From: Amblyornis subalaris
Taxonomy: Eukaryota > Chordata > Aves > Passeriformes > Ptilonorhynchidae
Direction of reading: 5' to 3'
NCBI GenBank assembly: GCA_018881555.1
Contig: JACAXG010000018.1
Location: 7,563,634-7,627,633, forward strand
DNA: 64,000 nucleotides
A program made the translations under genes and the position numbers. The notes below the pieces were generated by a model that did not search any database, was not told the origin of the DNA, and was given only the letters and a program-made list of their open reading frames with translations. This document shows, one piece after another, positions 50,601 to 62,599 of this stretch (position 1 is its first letter; each line of letters starts with the position of its first letter).

Positions 50601-53111
50601 GTACCTGGTATGCATCAAGTTCTTGATACAGCTTTTTTTTTCATGCCATGCGTACCCATTGCAGCCCCGCAATAACCCATGTTTCTGAGTTTTCTTATCA
50701 GAGGATGATGGAGTGAACTCACAAACTTACTAAGGGATCCCTGGGATCCCTCAGTGCAGAACATCTCTATGCATTTCTGCCTCTTGGATCACAAGTTTTC
50801 AGCACACAGCATGTTGTCAGTCCCAGATTCATGGCTGGCACCTTAACTCAGGGAGGTATGAGGTTTAAACCAAAGAGACCCCTCTACCCCTCTAGCACTT
50901 TCTAGGAGACTGAAGACAAAGAACTGATAAATGTCTTCAAGTACAACCCAGGTCAAGGAGCATTGTGTGGTAATATATGAAAGGGGAAAATCCTGAAGTA
51001 CATTTTCGCTTTTAACTATACAGTGGTTACTAAGGGTAAAATTTAAGTTGTCCCTCAACTAAATCCAAGCCATAGCTACATAATTTCCTACACATCTTAT
51101 ATTAAAGCTATTCACTCAGTGTTCTTATTCATCAGCCAGATTACCTTTTAGGCATCTGCGTAACAGCCCAGAGATAGGAAAGAGTCAAACTTGCAGTACT
51201 CGGGATATGTCCCAAACACAGTGAGGACAGTTTCTGGTGAAGATATTCATCTCACCTGCATTATGGAACCTAAATACCACCTGCCCATACCTCAGTCAGG
51301 TCCCTTTACTAAAGGTGAGAGAAGAAAGGCACCTATAGAGAGCAGGTCACCTGACTTTAGCTCAGGCTGACACAAACTATCACCCTGTGGACATGCCTTT
51401 GCCAACAGTGGGAGGAACTGAGGGTGACTCCCAGACTTATGCACCTAATATCCAAGCGGCCCAGTTGGTGCAGAGGAATCCCACACATCTGGCTCTATGC
51501 AGTCAGTGTCTTCCTGCACGGAGTTTACAGTCACCTTGTCTCTCTAAACACCATGCTCACACACTGTGCAGTGCATATGGCCAAGACACAGCCATGTGCA
51601 GTGCAAGTAAGAGTGTGTAAAACCCTTCTGGCTACGAATGCAAAGCACAGCACTGGGAGGGCTGCTATGGGAAAATGAACTCCATCTCAGCTAGACCCAA
51701 TACAGAACCTTTTAAGTACTCAGAGCTCCACAAATCCTACTTTCCTCCCAGCCTGGGAGGAACTGCTACAAAGGACTTCAGCATCTTCTCCCATATATTT
51801 GAAATCATACAAAGCTCATACCTCATTCCCAAACTTAAAACTTAGCTTAGAAAGTACCAGTGAAAAAGGAGACCTGATGTCATTCGCCTTCAGTGAAACT
51901 GCGGCTCATAAAATCCCCTGATCACTTCTAGAAGTATGGATTAGACTATTATCCCCAGCAGAGGTTTTGGGTGCCAGTTGCTGAAGGCAATTCCCTCCTG
52001 ATGGAGCCCCTGCACCCTGCTGCAGCTGTGGAACTGCAGCACCTGACAAGCTGATGGTGTGGCAGATCAGTGCAGCTTAGATGTACCTGTTGTCCCATGT
52101 ATTGCTCCATGTGCCGCCTAAATCGATTACCTGTTGACAAGCTAAAAATAAAGTTGCCATTAGATCACCACACTGTGTGACATTCCACAGGCTGAAGCAG
52201 AGCTGTATTTTCCCTACCTTAACCTAAGTGTCCTTCGAGTAGAGGAGCTTGCTTTGTCTGCTAACCACTCAAGGAGGAGCTTGTTTCTCTGTCTTGCCTA
52301 TCTTGCAACTTCTAAGCTCCTGCCTGAAAGAATTACTCATTTGTTAGTGCCAGACTGTCATCTCTTTGAAAGCAGAGCCACGAGTTCTTAACAGACTGGA
52401 TGTACATGGCTGTTAAATTTATAGTTAAGAAAAACAGCAAATGACAAGTGAATAAAGCACTCCTTGGGACGTTCAGACTACGGATTTTGTATAAATCAAT
52501 AGCAAGTGCTATAAAATGTCAGAAAATACCAAATGAGGAGAAAGGAATCAATAGATACCTTCTGGATTAAATGAGTGATGAATATTCTTTACCAACTAAA
52601 ATAAATTAAACTACAAAAACCCCTACATTAAAGCAATATCCAGCCTCTTACTTGAAACCCCAAAGGAAGGTAATTCAGGGTTAAGGCTGGAGACTCTGTC
52701 CTTAAACAGCACCACTGAGGAAGAAGGGGACAGAAAGGAGGAGTGGGAAGAGAACAACTAAATTGCTTTGACACAACTTGAAAATGAAATATTAACTCAA
52801 ATGTGTTCTTCTTCATCCTGAATTCCCTTTATTTTGCTGGGCTTGAGTCAAAAAGACAGTGGCCACTTGACTGTAATGTGTCTGCACTGTGCTCTGACTC
52901 TGATTTCAAAACCTGATTTCCGATATCAATACAATATTATAGTAATATAATACAAATACTACAAGCAGGAATGGTTAGAAGTACACTAGATCCCTTAAAA
53001 AACTGAGGAAGCATTCTTTGTGTTCCAGGTATCTTTCCACCTCCTCGTTAGAATCCAGCTTGGGGCACTGTCCTGAACAGTTTAATGAGTTTATAGATAT
53101 TTTGCCTTTGT
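47691..53111. other. Non-coding DNA
   Basis: Unique intergenic-type DNA. Frames of 60-101 codons on both strands overlap one another and show no domain. A 9-bp direct duplication of GGGATCCCT lies near 50736-50753. No gene supported. Confidence 0.45.
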
Positions 53112-53164
53112 GGTTCTGGATCCAACCTTTTGTAGCAGGTTCTGGATCCCAGCTTCTGTAGCAT
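53112..53164. repeat. Imperfect 26-bp tandem duplication
   Basis: GGTTCTGGATCC begins both units (53112 and 53138), followed by similar TTTGTAGCA / TTCTGTAGCA segments. It is a local two-copy duplication, partly diverged. Confidence 0.75.
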
Positions 53165-53734
53165 CCTAGGCCAGGCACCCAATGGAAACACTGCTGTACA
53201 GTCACAATAGTGGAAGAGAAAATGGAAGACTTGGGTTCGCACTCGAAGTTTTTTAACAGCTGTGGGTCTGCCTTCAATGCAGGGTATCACCTCATCAAGG
53301 TACATATTTCTGCTTTTAACAGGCCCCTGTTTACAAAAGCCCCGGTGTCACACACTGTCACACACCAATCACGACCTGCCATAAATGCATTAACTTTATC
53401 TTCTAATAGTGAAAGTAGTCCATACATGCTAGGACGCATGCAGAAGAAATCTGATATCACATATAATGGAAATACACTTATATATGTCTTCCAGACTCCT
53501 GCTAAAAGACTGCATATAGTACTCCTCACTCCACTTTACAGAAGTAGGTCAAAGAAGGTCAATGAAAATAGAACATGGAAAATCCCTCCTATAAAAAATG
53601 ACAGAAAAGAAAGGGTTGTTTTTTTCTTTTTAATTTAAGGAAGAAAAATTATTAGCACAGTACATGATACAATTTTCTAGAGAAGGGAGTGGTAAAAAGG
53701 CAGCAGGTCCATTCTTTCTTACTCTTAAAAGAAG
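53165..53734. other. Non-coding DNA
   Basis: A 142-codon + frame (53210-53638) crosses this stretch. Its conceptual product is low in recognisable features, and its end runs into a T-rich tract, so I regard it as chance. Nothing else supported. Confidence 0.45.
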
Positions 53735-53885
53735 GCAAGGACATACAACAAAAACCAAAGGCGGCAGATTCAAACCAACAAAAATCAAACGTTTTTTGAG
53801 AAATATGTAATTAGAGAGTGGAACTTGCTGCTGAAAGAAGTGCCTGAGGGAAAAAATGTATTAACTTTCTACAAGTGTTAGTGCA
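53735..53885 (+). mobile_element. Decayed CR1-like LINE 3' fragment
   Basis: GGCGGCAGATTCAAACCAAC, a GTTTTTTGAGAAATATGTAATTAG stretch, AGTGGAACTTGCTGCTGAAAG, and AGTGCCTGAGG follow in order the conserved pattern of old CR1-type LINE 3' ends ('ggcagattcaaaac...tttttcacacaatg...taattaatctgtggaactcactgccac...'). Strongly diverged. No reading frame survives. Confidence 0.5.
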
Positions 53886-54987
53886 GCTGTAATACTAAGC
53901 CATTCAAACTTTACACAGACACCACTAACAAAGATATGTGCTTCACAGTATATGCCAGCCTGGAAAGCTGGAGGTTCACATCAGAAGTAATGCAGGAATG
54001 ACATGTCTGACCGCCCTGATGATCATCCAACACTTCTCCACCCTTGGCTGAAAACAGCTGGTGCTGGCCACTTTGGGAGCCCAGGCTCTATCCACTCTAG
54101 GTGCACGAGAGGGCTGAAGAGGTGCTGCAATTCCCATGGCCTTACAGATCACCACTGGATCCCGTTGCTTTATGTGGATACCAGCTATTTGTCTTGATGT
54201 AAGCTATACTGGAGATGTCTGGTCAGGAACAGGGTATTCTCAGGGTTGACAACATTTATGGCTTTATTGCATTTATAATCGTCAGTGCATAGAGACTGAA
54301 AGGTGAACATCAGAAATCAATCTTATTTCTCTGTATCCTTCTCACCTAAACACCCATCTGCCAGTTAAAACTTACCTGCAAGCAAAACAGATCCCAAAAT
54401 CTCAGGTGTGGCCAAAAGAAGCTGAACAAGTCCACATAATTGCCTTCAAGTTCATGATCCTGCTCTGGCAGGACTTGAAGGATTTCTGTTAGGAACAGCA
54501 GAGCTAATGGGATCAACCCTCCAACTCCAGGGAGCAGAAGGCAACGTTTTCAATTTGTGAAGAGAGGAACCTTTCATCATCACAGGGGAACATGAGCATG
54601 GGCCATCTATCACACTGCAGTGGACTTTGGGAGATCTGCCTTCCTTTGCTTGGGCAGATGGATCAAGCCAAAGATGCTGCCTCATTTCTCAGTAAACCAG
54701 AACCAGTACAGGGAATACAAAAGAGGATGCTGGCACCTCCTGCTACATCAAGAACGCTTATCGGCATTTCTCATAGAACTCTAGCAAAGCAGATTTGTCA
54801 TCAAGATTTAGGAGAGGCTGACCAAATGCAGGAGCGCTCCACTCCCCATTCCTGCCATCCTAGCACAGCCATAGATTCCAGCTAATGCAGTCAAATGGCC
54901 TTCATTTCACTCTGCCCTTTCCTGACTTTTCTAAGGAGATCTGTTCTGCCACTGAAAGAATTTCTGGACAATGTTAATACTTATCAC
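53886..54987. other. Non-coding DNA
   Basis: Unique sequence between an old LINE fragment and the second LTR. A 97-codon + frame (54592-54885) overlaps a - frame and has no domain. Nothing else supported. Confidence 0.45.
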
Positions 54988-55840
54988 TGCATGGGGTTTG
55001 CATGGCAAGGTTTTGGTGGTGGAGAGGCGACAGGGAGGGGGCAGCCAGAAGTTTCCCCCATGTCCGACAGAGCCAGTGCCAGCTGGCTCCAGGAGGGACC
55101 TGCTGCTGGCCAAAGCCAAGCCCATCAGCAACAGTGGTACCACCTTTGAGATAACATAGTTAAGAAGGGGGTAAAAACTGCTGTGCAGCAACAGCCAGAG
55201 AGAGAACCTATGGGAGGAATGGCCCTAAAGACACCCAGGTGAGTGAAGAAGGAGGGCAGGGAGGCACTGGAAGGCACCAGAGCAGAGATTCCCCTGCAGC
55301 CCATGGTGCAGACCATGGTGAGGCAGGATGTTCCCCGGCAGCCAATGGAGTTCCATGGTGGAGCAGAAATCCACCTGCAGGCCGTAGAGGACCCCACACC
55401 AGAGAAAGAGGATGTACCAAAAGGAGCCTGTGACTCTGTGAAAAGCCCATGCTGGAGCAGGTTCCTGGCAGGACCTGTGGAACAGTAGAGAGAAGTTCAC
55501 ACTGGAGCAGATTTGCTGGTAGGACTTGTGACCCCTCGGGGGATCCATGCAGGAGCAGTTTTGGAAGGACTGCACCCCATGGAAGGGACCCACATTGGAG
55601 CAGTTTGTGTGAACTTGAAGTTCATAGAGGACTATGGGAGGGTCCTCATGGGAGGGACCTCATGCTGGAGCAGGGGAAGAGTGAGAGAAGGAAGAAGCAG
55701 CGGAGCTGAAGTGTGACCACAACTTTCCCCGATACCCCATCCCCCTGTGATGCTGAGGGGAGGAGGGTTATATTTTCTCTTCCCAGTCCAGGTGAGAAGT
55801 GGGTGATGGAGGAGCTTGGTAGGCACCTGGCATCCAGTCA
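54988..55840 (+). mobile_element. Solitary avian endogenous-retrovirus LTR, copy 2 (internally deleted)
   Basis: Same family and orientation as 29662-30758, matching it from the TGCATGGGGTTTGCATGGCA start through the purine-rich repeat region. About 200 bp equivalent to 30487-30687 of copy 1 is missing at about 55765, removing the AATAAA and GT-rich part. The terminal part (GTTATATTTTCTC, then GGCACCTGGCATCCAGTCA) is retained. No internal retroviral sequence adjoins it. Overlapping antisense frames at 55125-55593 mirror those in copy 1 and are not genes. Confidence 0.85.
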
Positions 55841-58800
55841 ATCCATCCAGATTATAGCTGGCTTCACACACTTGCTCTGTTAATCCCTTGTGACACCTAT
55901 TCCAGTGTTGGACATATACTAGCCTGAATCCTTTGCTGAAGCCTCCTTACTGATCCTAAAGCACCTACAGGGAGAGTTTTGCAGATGATCCCTGAGCAGC
56001 TTGAATAAGAGACCTATTTTGTTAAAGCCCTACCTGTTGTTTGTTATTGTAATAAGCCTTCTCAGTGGAAGCTGAACTGAAAGCACGCCAGCTTACTGTG
56101 CTTCTTGCTATTTCAGGCAGTGTCATGAGCCATACAGTCTGCTGGTATTTGTGCTTCAGTTTCACTGCATGACTCCAACCACTCAGGATCTTTATGAAAG
56201 TAATACATTTCAACCTAATCTACAACTAAATTAANGTCAGAAGTAAGACAGTGCCCAAGTGATCAATAAGTGGATTTTTCCCTATAGAAATATTAGAAGA
56301 AACTCACATCAATAAGCCTCAAATTTATGGGGTAATTCAGCTCTTCCATTTACAGCTTGAATAACTGGCCTTTGTATAAGATATTACATTACTAAATAAC
56401 ATGTGCTAAAAGGAGCTTCTCTGTTGCAGTCCCTGCCCTACAGCAGCCACAGATTTCAAGGGCCATCAGCAGATGTAATGAGGGATCTGAGATGTCCACC
56501 TCAACCACAAAAACCAGCACAAAATTATTTCTAAAGGCATTATAGGCAACTAAATGAATTGTACTCGGACTTATTTCTGGATTTAAATGAAGAGTGCTGA
56601 TACTGGGACCTTTGGAAGACAAATGAATGACACTAACTTTGATCTTACAACCATCTATATGGTCATCTTTAAAATTATATATCAGAAACAACATCCTCTT
56701 GAATATTCTTGTGCTTATCAACAGAATCACATAAAACTAACATAGAAAAAGAATGGTGTCTACAAGAAAAGAACAATCCTTCACTAGAAGGACTAACAGG
56801 ATTCTCTTATTTCTACTTTTCATTATTTAGTACAAAATAGAAGACCTGAGTGCAAGGATCTCTTTGGCTAAAAGGAAGAGAGTAAAGAACACCCTTCTGG
56901 GTTTTTCCCCCCCGCGATATAATTTTAGGTCATACAGCTACTTAAAAGAGAAAATAAGCTGAAAAAGCTCCAGCAAACCATTAATTACCAAAAAACCCCT
57001 CAACCAAACCAAAAAACCCCACACCTCTCTAAACCCTTCTTTTGAAGTCACTGTTCACTCCTGCAGAGCTAACAAGCATGCTGCCTGGATTTAACAAGTA
57101 AATAATTGTTGGTTGTGGTGAAGAGCAGCATAGGTTGGTGTGCTTGGTGCTCCATGGAAGCCCACTGGGCTGACACTCCAAGGGCAATAAGCAAACCCAA
57201 CCCTCCAAAATGAGGACAACCCCTCCTCAACCATCCTGCAACTGCCATGGGATCCATGGTGAAAATGGCTGTGAGTTTTCAAAAAAATGGTCTTCAGTCT
57301 GTAAGAGCTTTATTTTCCTGGGGACAAATACCAATTTAACATCACTAGCCCAGTATTACAGCTTTATTTTGATCAGATCCACCTATCCTGCTTCATTCTC
57401 TGGGGTAGGCTCACCATTTTCTGCTACATCCCTCTGGAGACCATCAAGCTTCATGGGAATTACAGCACAGCTATTTTCTCCTTTTCCCCAAATTGTTGGT
57501 GAGCTCAAGACTACTCTTAAATTATTTGCAAATTATTCTTCAAAATAAAAATTAGAATAACCAAGGAAGGTGTTTGACTCCAACACAACCACTTCCTGCT
57601 TAACAAACTTGAGGAGCTCAGTAAAGTCACCAGTGGCTGTTTTTCATTTCCCATTTATAAAAGGGCAACGACTCCTGTGTTGTGTTCAAGGCAGAGCCTT
57701 GTCTTCCAAACATTCTATTCTTCTCTCTCATTTATTATGCTGTTTTTATTTAGGCATTATAATAAAAAGCAGGCATTCCTACTAACTAATAATCTTCAGT
57801 TTCTCCACCCAATCAATGCCAATGTGGTAGAGAACTTCCAAGTGTCTCCAGATTAATTTCTCACACACCATCATAGATGCTTGAGCAACAAATAGCCTGC
57901 TCTATTCCTGATAATACAAGATTAGTAACACTAACAATGTACATTACAGACAAAGCAAAAATGGTAGAAAATTTCAAGTAATATATTGGGTCAAATCTTG
58001 AGGCAGGTTTCCTAGTGACAGGTGCAAGTTCCTGCAGCCTTTGTGTATGGCTGTAGGAGACACCCTCACTTTGTGAAAAGGAAAGAGAACAAAAATCAAA
58101 TTCATTGTCATTTTCCTCTCATGTCCTCTTTAGAGAGGAACTGGAATGAAATTCGCCTGCTTTTCTTTCCAAAGTAGGCCTCCGTGCAAGTACTGCCAGT
58201 ACATCTCCATGTGACACCAGCCCTCAATGTGATGACTATTGTGGAAGTGTCACGGTCTGTCAGGAATTTGGCCGCAATTTAAAATTACTCCTTTTCTACT
58301 TATTTGAGGATCCAAATGCTCCAAAAAACAAATGCAAAAGGAATCCTGACTTGTCCCTTTTCCTTCCAAAGGAATATTGGGAAATCCAGTTAACAGTGAA
58401 AGCACTCTGACTGGCTCTGTGGTTTCTTTGCTTCCCACTTTCACAGTTAGACATGTGAGAACAAGTGGCCATAACAGAAGTATTCATCTTAATCACATAA
58501 AGCTTTCCTTGGCTCATCATGAATGTGTCTGGAGTTTTCTAACTTTAGCACGCCCTACCCTTATATGGCAGTGCTATTAAAGAACTATTATAAAAGACAA
58601 GTTTTAAAATGACAATTTTAATGACCGAGGGACAGACTAACATTCCCCATGTCAAGGAAGTTACCAGTATCATCCCAAATGACAGAGGATAAAAATTCTG
58701 AAGCCAAAATGGTAAGACCCATGTGGATTTGAGGGAGATTGCTTTGATTTCTTAACTTGCCTAAATTAGATGTGCTGCTTACTTACAGCTAGAGGTAATA

Positions 58801-59020
58801 CTGAGGTTCTTGCCACCCTGTCTTCCTCCATAGACGTCAGGTCTCCTCTTTCACCTTGCAAGTGGATGTCACTAAAACAAACTGTCTTCCACTTTAGGTG
58901 TCAGGTGACTCAGATCTCCTGCCTCACACATAGCTTTGTTCTATGAAGGTTCTTATGGATAGGCACCCCCCATGCTGAAGCCTTTTTCAGGACTGTGCCT
59001 GGATTTGTTATAAAACAATA
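55841..59020. other. Non-coding DNA
   Basis: Unique AT-rich DNA with an A/C-rich low-complexity stretch at about 56988-57025 and a C run near 56908-56914. Frames up to 112 codons (56392-56730 on -, 57210-57548 on +) have no recognised domain. No gene or RNA supported. Confidence 0.45.
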
Positions 59021-59130
59021 TTGCTTATATATAATATAAATATATTTTGTATATGTGTACATACAAAATACAATATATGCTTTTATTTATATATATATAC
59101 ATATATATAAAAATATATATAAAATATAAG
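59021..59130. repeat. TA-rich microsatellite-like tract
   Basis: About 110 bp almost entirely A and T, with repeated TATATA and ATATAT runs broken by short spacers and one TATGTGTACATAC palindromic segment. It is simple-sequence DNA and prone to length variation. Confidence 0.9.
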
Positions 59131-60930
59131 CTCTTTCTAATGTGCTTGTGCATCTTCTGTAGGTGCTTACCACCCTGTGTGGCTTCAGAACTGCTGGGCA
59201 TCCATCAAAACAAGGGTGTGAATGTAAGCACATCTCAAATGTGGGGCAGCAGTGTCTTTAGTTAGGCTTCTTCATTTTGTTTTGTCACAGAAGAGGCAGC
59301 ACTGGTCAATCTACATGGTAAGCCAGGTAAGCAGGCTGGCAAAGATGAAAAGATTAAGTCTTTTTCATCACCACTGCAACATGGAGAATGTGTGCAGAGT
59401 GCAGACAGAGAAGGGAGGATGAGACCTTGTCATAGCTTCCCCTTCACACAGCACAAAATAGCTGCATTTCAGAGGGAAGAAAAAAGACTTATATTGTTTA
59501 TTCCACACATTCCAGCAACCCTCAGACCCATGACTTTAATCTCCCTAAGGCATCAGTACAACATCATCTGCCTTGTTCTCCTTCATCTATGTGAATCTGA
59601 GCAGAAAGACACCTCTGAAAAAAAGCCAAGGGATACTCATCAATTCCTCACTTTTCTCTCCTCCTCCCATTTCTTTATTTGAAATACTCTGTTTTGTTTT
59701 GTCTGAGTGAATTCAACTTGTCCTCACCTTCTAGGGCTGTTCCTTTTGTCCTCTTTTTCTTGGTACCTTTTCCTGCAAAGGCAGCAGACTTACAGCAAGA
59801 ACCCAGAGTGAGCTGAGATCACACACACATGTGCATACTGACAGCAAAGTGGCCTCGTTGTGATGGGCAGCACTTTCTGATGATGCTCCGGGAAGAGCAT
59901 GTCAGCTACACCTGGGCCCCTGGCACAATGACAGTATCAGACACAACCAGCCACTTCCTGCGGCCTTATTGCAAACATCCTCTACTACTGACCACTTACC
60001 TGCTGCACCAGTCCTCGAAGTTCATTTTCTTCACAGTTTCTTTTACTTCTGAGTCCTTTCCAGCCTCCTAATCTCTCTTTATCCTCATCGCAAGATACCC
60101 TCCCTCCCTCATCTTTTCCCCAAAACCTCTTAAAAGAAGAAAACTAACAGATAAAAGAAAACTAACACAAAATGAAGGTAGTTCTGATCTACTTTCTAAA
60201 AATCATCAATGAATTTGTTTTGCCTGCATGCTTTCCTGCCACCCCCCCCAATCTGCCTTGTCTGTTTAAATAGAACACTTTTTAGCAGAGACTACTTATT
60301 ATTTCCTATCACTGCAGGGAATAATTCAATAGGGTCATCATTTCAGATGTAGTTTGCAGGTGCTGCAGTAACGTGATACTGTGTCCACTGCAACTATAAG
60401 GAGAAGATAAAAAGGTACAACTACAGTGACTGGGTGGAGAAAGGATGAGAAAAAACGACAGCATCTAGTTCAACTACTAGATTTTTATAAATCCTTTGAA
60501 AGTAAGGATTTGGCCCACAGAAAAGCCCTTGCATTATTCATCCATCAACTGATAACTAACTAGGATCATACTAATTATGTGGCTCTTATCATAAAGTTAT
60601 CCCTTGGCATCTAACGGACTCCGAAGAATCCCGAGGTGGCATTCTGGGGGAAAAAACCCTACAAGGAGAGCAGGTGTGTAGTTTTTTGGGATTCACTGAA
60701 CTGATCCAGCCTTCGTGGTAAGCTACTGTCTATCCCCAACTTCTATCATAAACCATATAAAGCACGTTCATAAAAGCTGTGGATGCCAACAGAAATACCC
60801 CACACGTGGAGTGGCTGTACGAAGAACTGTGAGTAGCAGAATAGATGTTTGATTACTGAAGAGCCCTGCAGGTAGTCACACTTTAGCACCAGGCTGAGCA
60901 CAGGGAGCCCTCAGTGCAGCTGTGTGCAGC
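59131..60930. other. Non-coding DNA
   Basis: Unique DNA upstream of the CpG-rich block. Frames of 80-96 codons on the + strand at 59.39-60.07 kb show no domain. A C run lies at about 60241-60249. Nothing else supported. Confidence 0.45.
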
Positions 60931-61215
60931 GTTAGCAGCAAGCGGGTTTGGCGTAAGGAGTCACGGCAATGCGCGCGGCGAGCAGGGACCGCGGCTGTCA
61001 GGGGGCACCCGGTGATCGCCAGCGTAAGGAACTTTGTCGGCTGTGCAGCAGCGGTGACAGGGACCAGCAGGAGGAGGGAGCAGACGAGGAGGGGAACTAA
61101 CTGCTGGCATCTGGTTTGTGCCAGCGGCAGGGGACCGGCTGGAGGGCAGCAGGAACAGGGGGATTTCACTCTGTGGCTGCTCGAGTCCCTGGGACGAATG
61201 ACAGCAGCGNCAGCC
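60931..61215. promoter_or_regulatory. Compact CpG island, candidate promoter or first exon
   Basis: About 20 CpGs in 285 bp of GC-rich sequence (including GCGCGCGGCG near 60970), in a window otherwise almost free of CpG. On the + strand two donor-like GTAAGG sequences follow GC-rich stretches at 60953 and 61024, compatible with a non-coding first exon. The 144-codon + frame and the overlapping - frames here look like GC-driven chance. No TATA box was seen. It could be the promoter of a long non-coding RNA, an alternative promoter of a gene outside the window, or an orphan CpG island. Orientation is unresolved. Confidence 0.5.
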
Positions 61216-61860
61216 TGGGGAAAGATACTGCCCACACAGAATGACTTTCTCCCAAGATTGACAATTCAGGGACTCTCCTTTTGTTCTCATTTACTTGCAA
61301 ATAATGGCTTCCTTGTACGCCTACCAAACAATATTTACGCAGGACTGGATATATAGCTCTCATTAGAGCAAATGCTACTACCTAAATAGGGCTATTTGTG
61401 ACTCTGCACCTCGAGTTTCACTCATCCCTGCTTTGAAGTGCACTAAAAGCACATTATTACTGCTTAAGATGCAAACTACTATGCTGAAAAATATCACTTT
61501 TTACCTTCAGTGAAGGAAGTTAAAAATTAATGGTTAGTTGAAACTAAGGTGAACAGTAAACAGAAACTCCTTGTGACCATGTGCAAGCTATTCCAAATTT
61601 ATAATGAGGTTATATGTACTACTTAGATTAATTACTCTTTTTCTTCTATCTTAATTTATTTTATGCTTTAGGAAACCAACATGTCCACTAACTACTCTGT
61701 ATGTGATAAAGAAACACAATAAATGCAATTTCTCTCCTACCCCCCCAAAAAACATTCTCAGTAATGCATTTTTGAATCCAGCATACCTTCTCCTAATGAG
61801 GTTTCAGCATGCCATAAATAACACTAATGAGACTTTGTCTTGCCCATGTAATATATTTCC
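61216..61860. other. Non-coding DNA
   Basis: AT-rich unique DNA downstream of the CpG island, with a C run followed by A run near 61740-61752. No gene supported. Confidence 0.45.
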
Positions 61861-62560
61861 TTAATATAGCTTTAGATTTTCTTATGTTGCATGGAAAACT
61901 AACAGTCACAAAAAGAAATGTCCTCCAATAGCACATTAAAACCAAAAGCACAATTAAATATAAATGAATTCAGTAATTTAATTGCACTATTGTCATTTTT
62001 AAAAATTCCAAAGAAAAGTAATGGTCTAATTTTTTCTACTGGTAAATAATAAAAGTGCTGAGGGAATCGGATAATATTTAAATAAACATTATTGTGACTA
62101 TATGTGATACAAAGATACTTTTTATTGCCAGGTAAATTCTGTGCTAATGAAGATGGAGTTCAAAGCATGCACCTTTGCAAGCTGAGGGAACAGTCCTGCA
62201 AGTGTTATGCAAGCAGTCCCAGGTAAGTGATGTAAGGTTTGACTCTGGTTTTACACAGCTCATAGTCTAAGTGCCCTTTTCCAGCCTCAGAATGCAGATA
62301 CTTAAAATATCATCTGCAAAATGCAGCCTGCTAAGCAGAGGTTTACAGTGAAATGATCTCTAAGGCTGACAAACAGTATGTATTTATGCCATGTACAGCT
62401 CCCATCATTCTACGAGCAGACCAACATTGGGTGGATTTTTTTCCCTCTAAAAATACGAGCTCATGGTTTTTTGCCCCTTAAAAAAATGTATTTCTGCATA
62501 AAAATTAAATTTTTATTTGGGGCCGTATAAATTTGAAGCCTATTCTGTTTTCAAATATAA
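61861..62560. other. AT-rich enhancer-like tract next to the CpG island
   Basis: Complex AT-rich DNA with TTAAT, TAATTTAATTG (near 61974) and TAATTTTTT cores, and an AAATTAAATTTTTATTTGGGG stretch near 62505. Isolated CpGs are kept (ATACGAGCTC near 62454, GGCCGTATAAATTT near 62522). A TATAAA lies at 62526-62531. The sequence has the look of deeply conserved non-coding DNA. Conservation is inferred, not measured. Confidence 0.3.
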
Positions 62561-62599
62561 ATACCTCTGACACCAGTTTTCCCTCAGAAAGCAATATAA

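Noticed and set aside
29662..55840. A single large provirus bounded by the two LTRs
   Set aside because: The 24-kb interval contains unique DNA, a CR1 element and old repeats but no recognisable retroviral genes, and the LTRs differ by large indels.
59021..59130. TA-rich tract as an origin or promoter TATA cluster
   Set aside because: It is simple TA repeat DNA with no accompanying promoter signals.
60922..61356. 144-codon + frame across the CpG island
   Set aside because: Overlaps three - strand frames and reads Arg/Ala/Gly-rich purely from GC-rich sequence; no family resemblance. The CpG island itself is kept as a candidate promoter.
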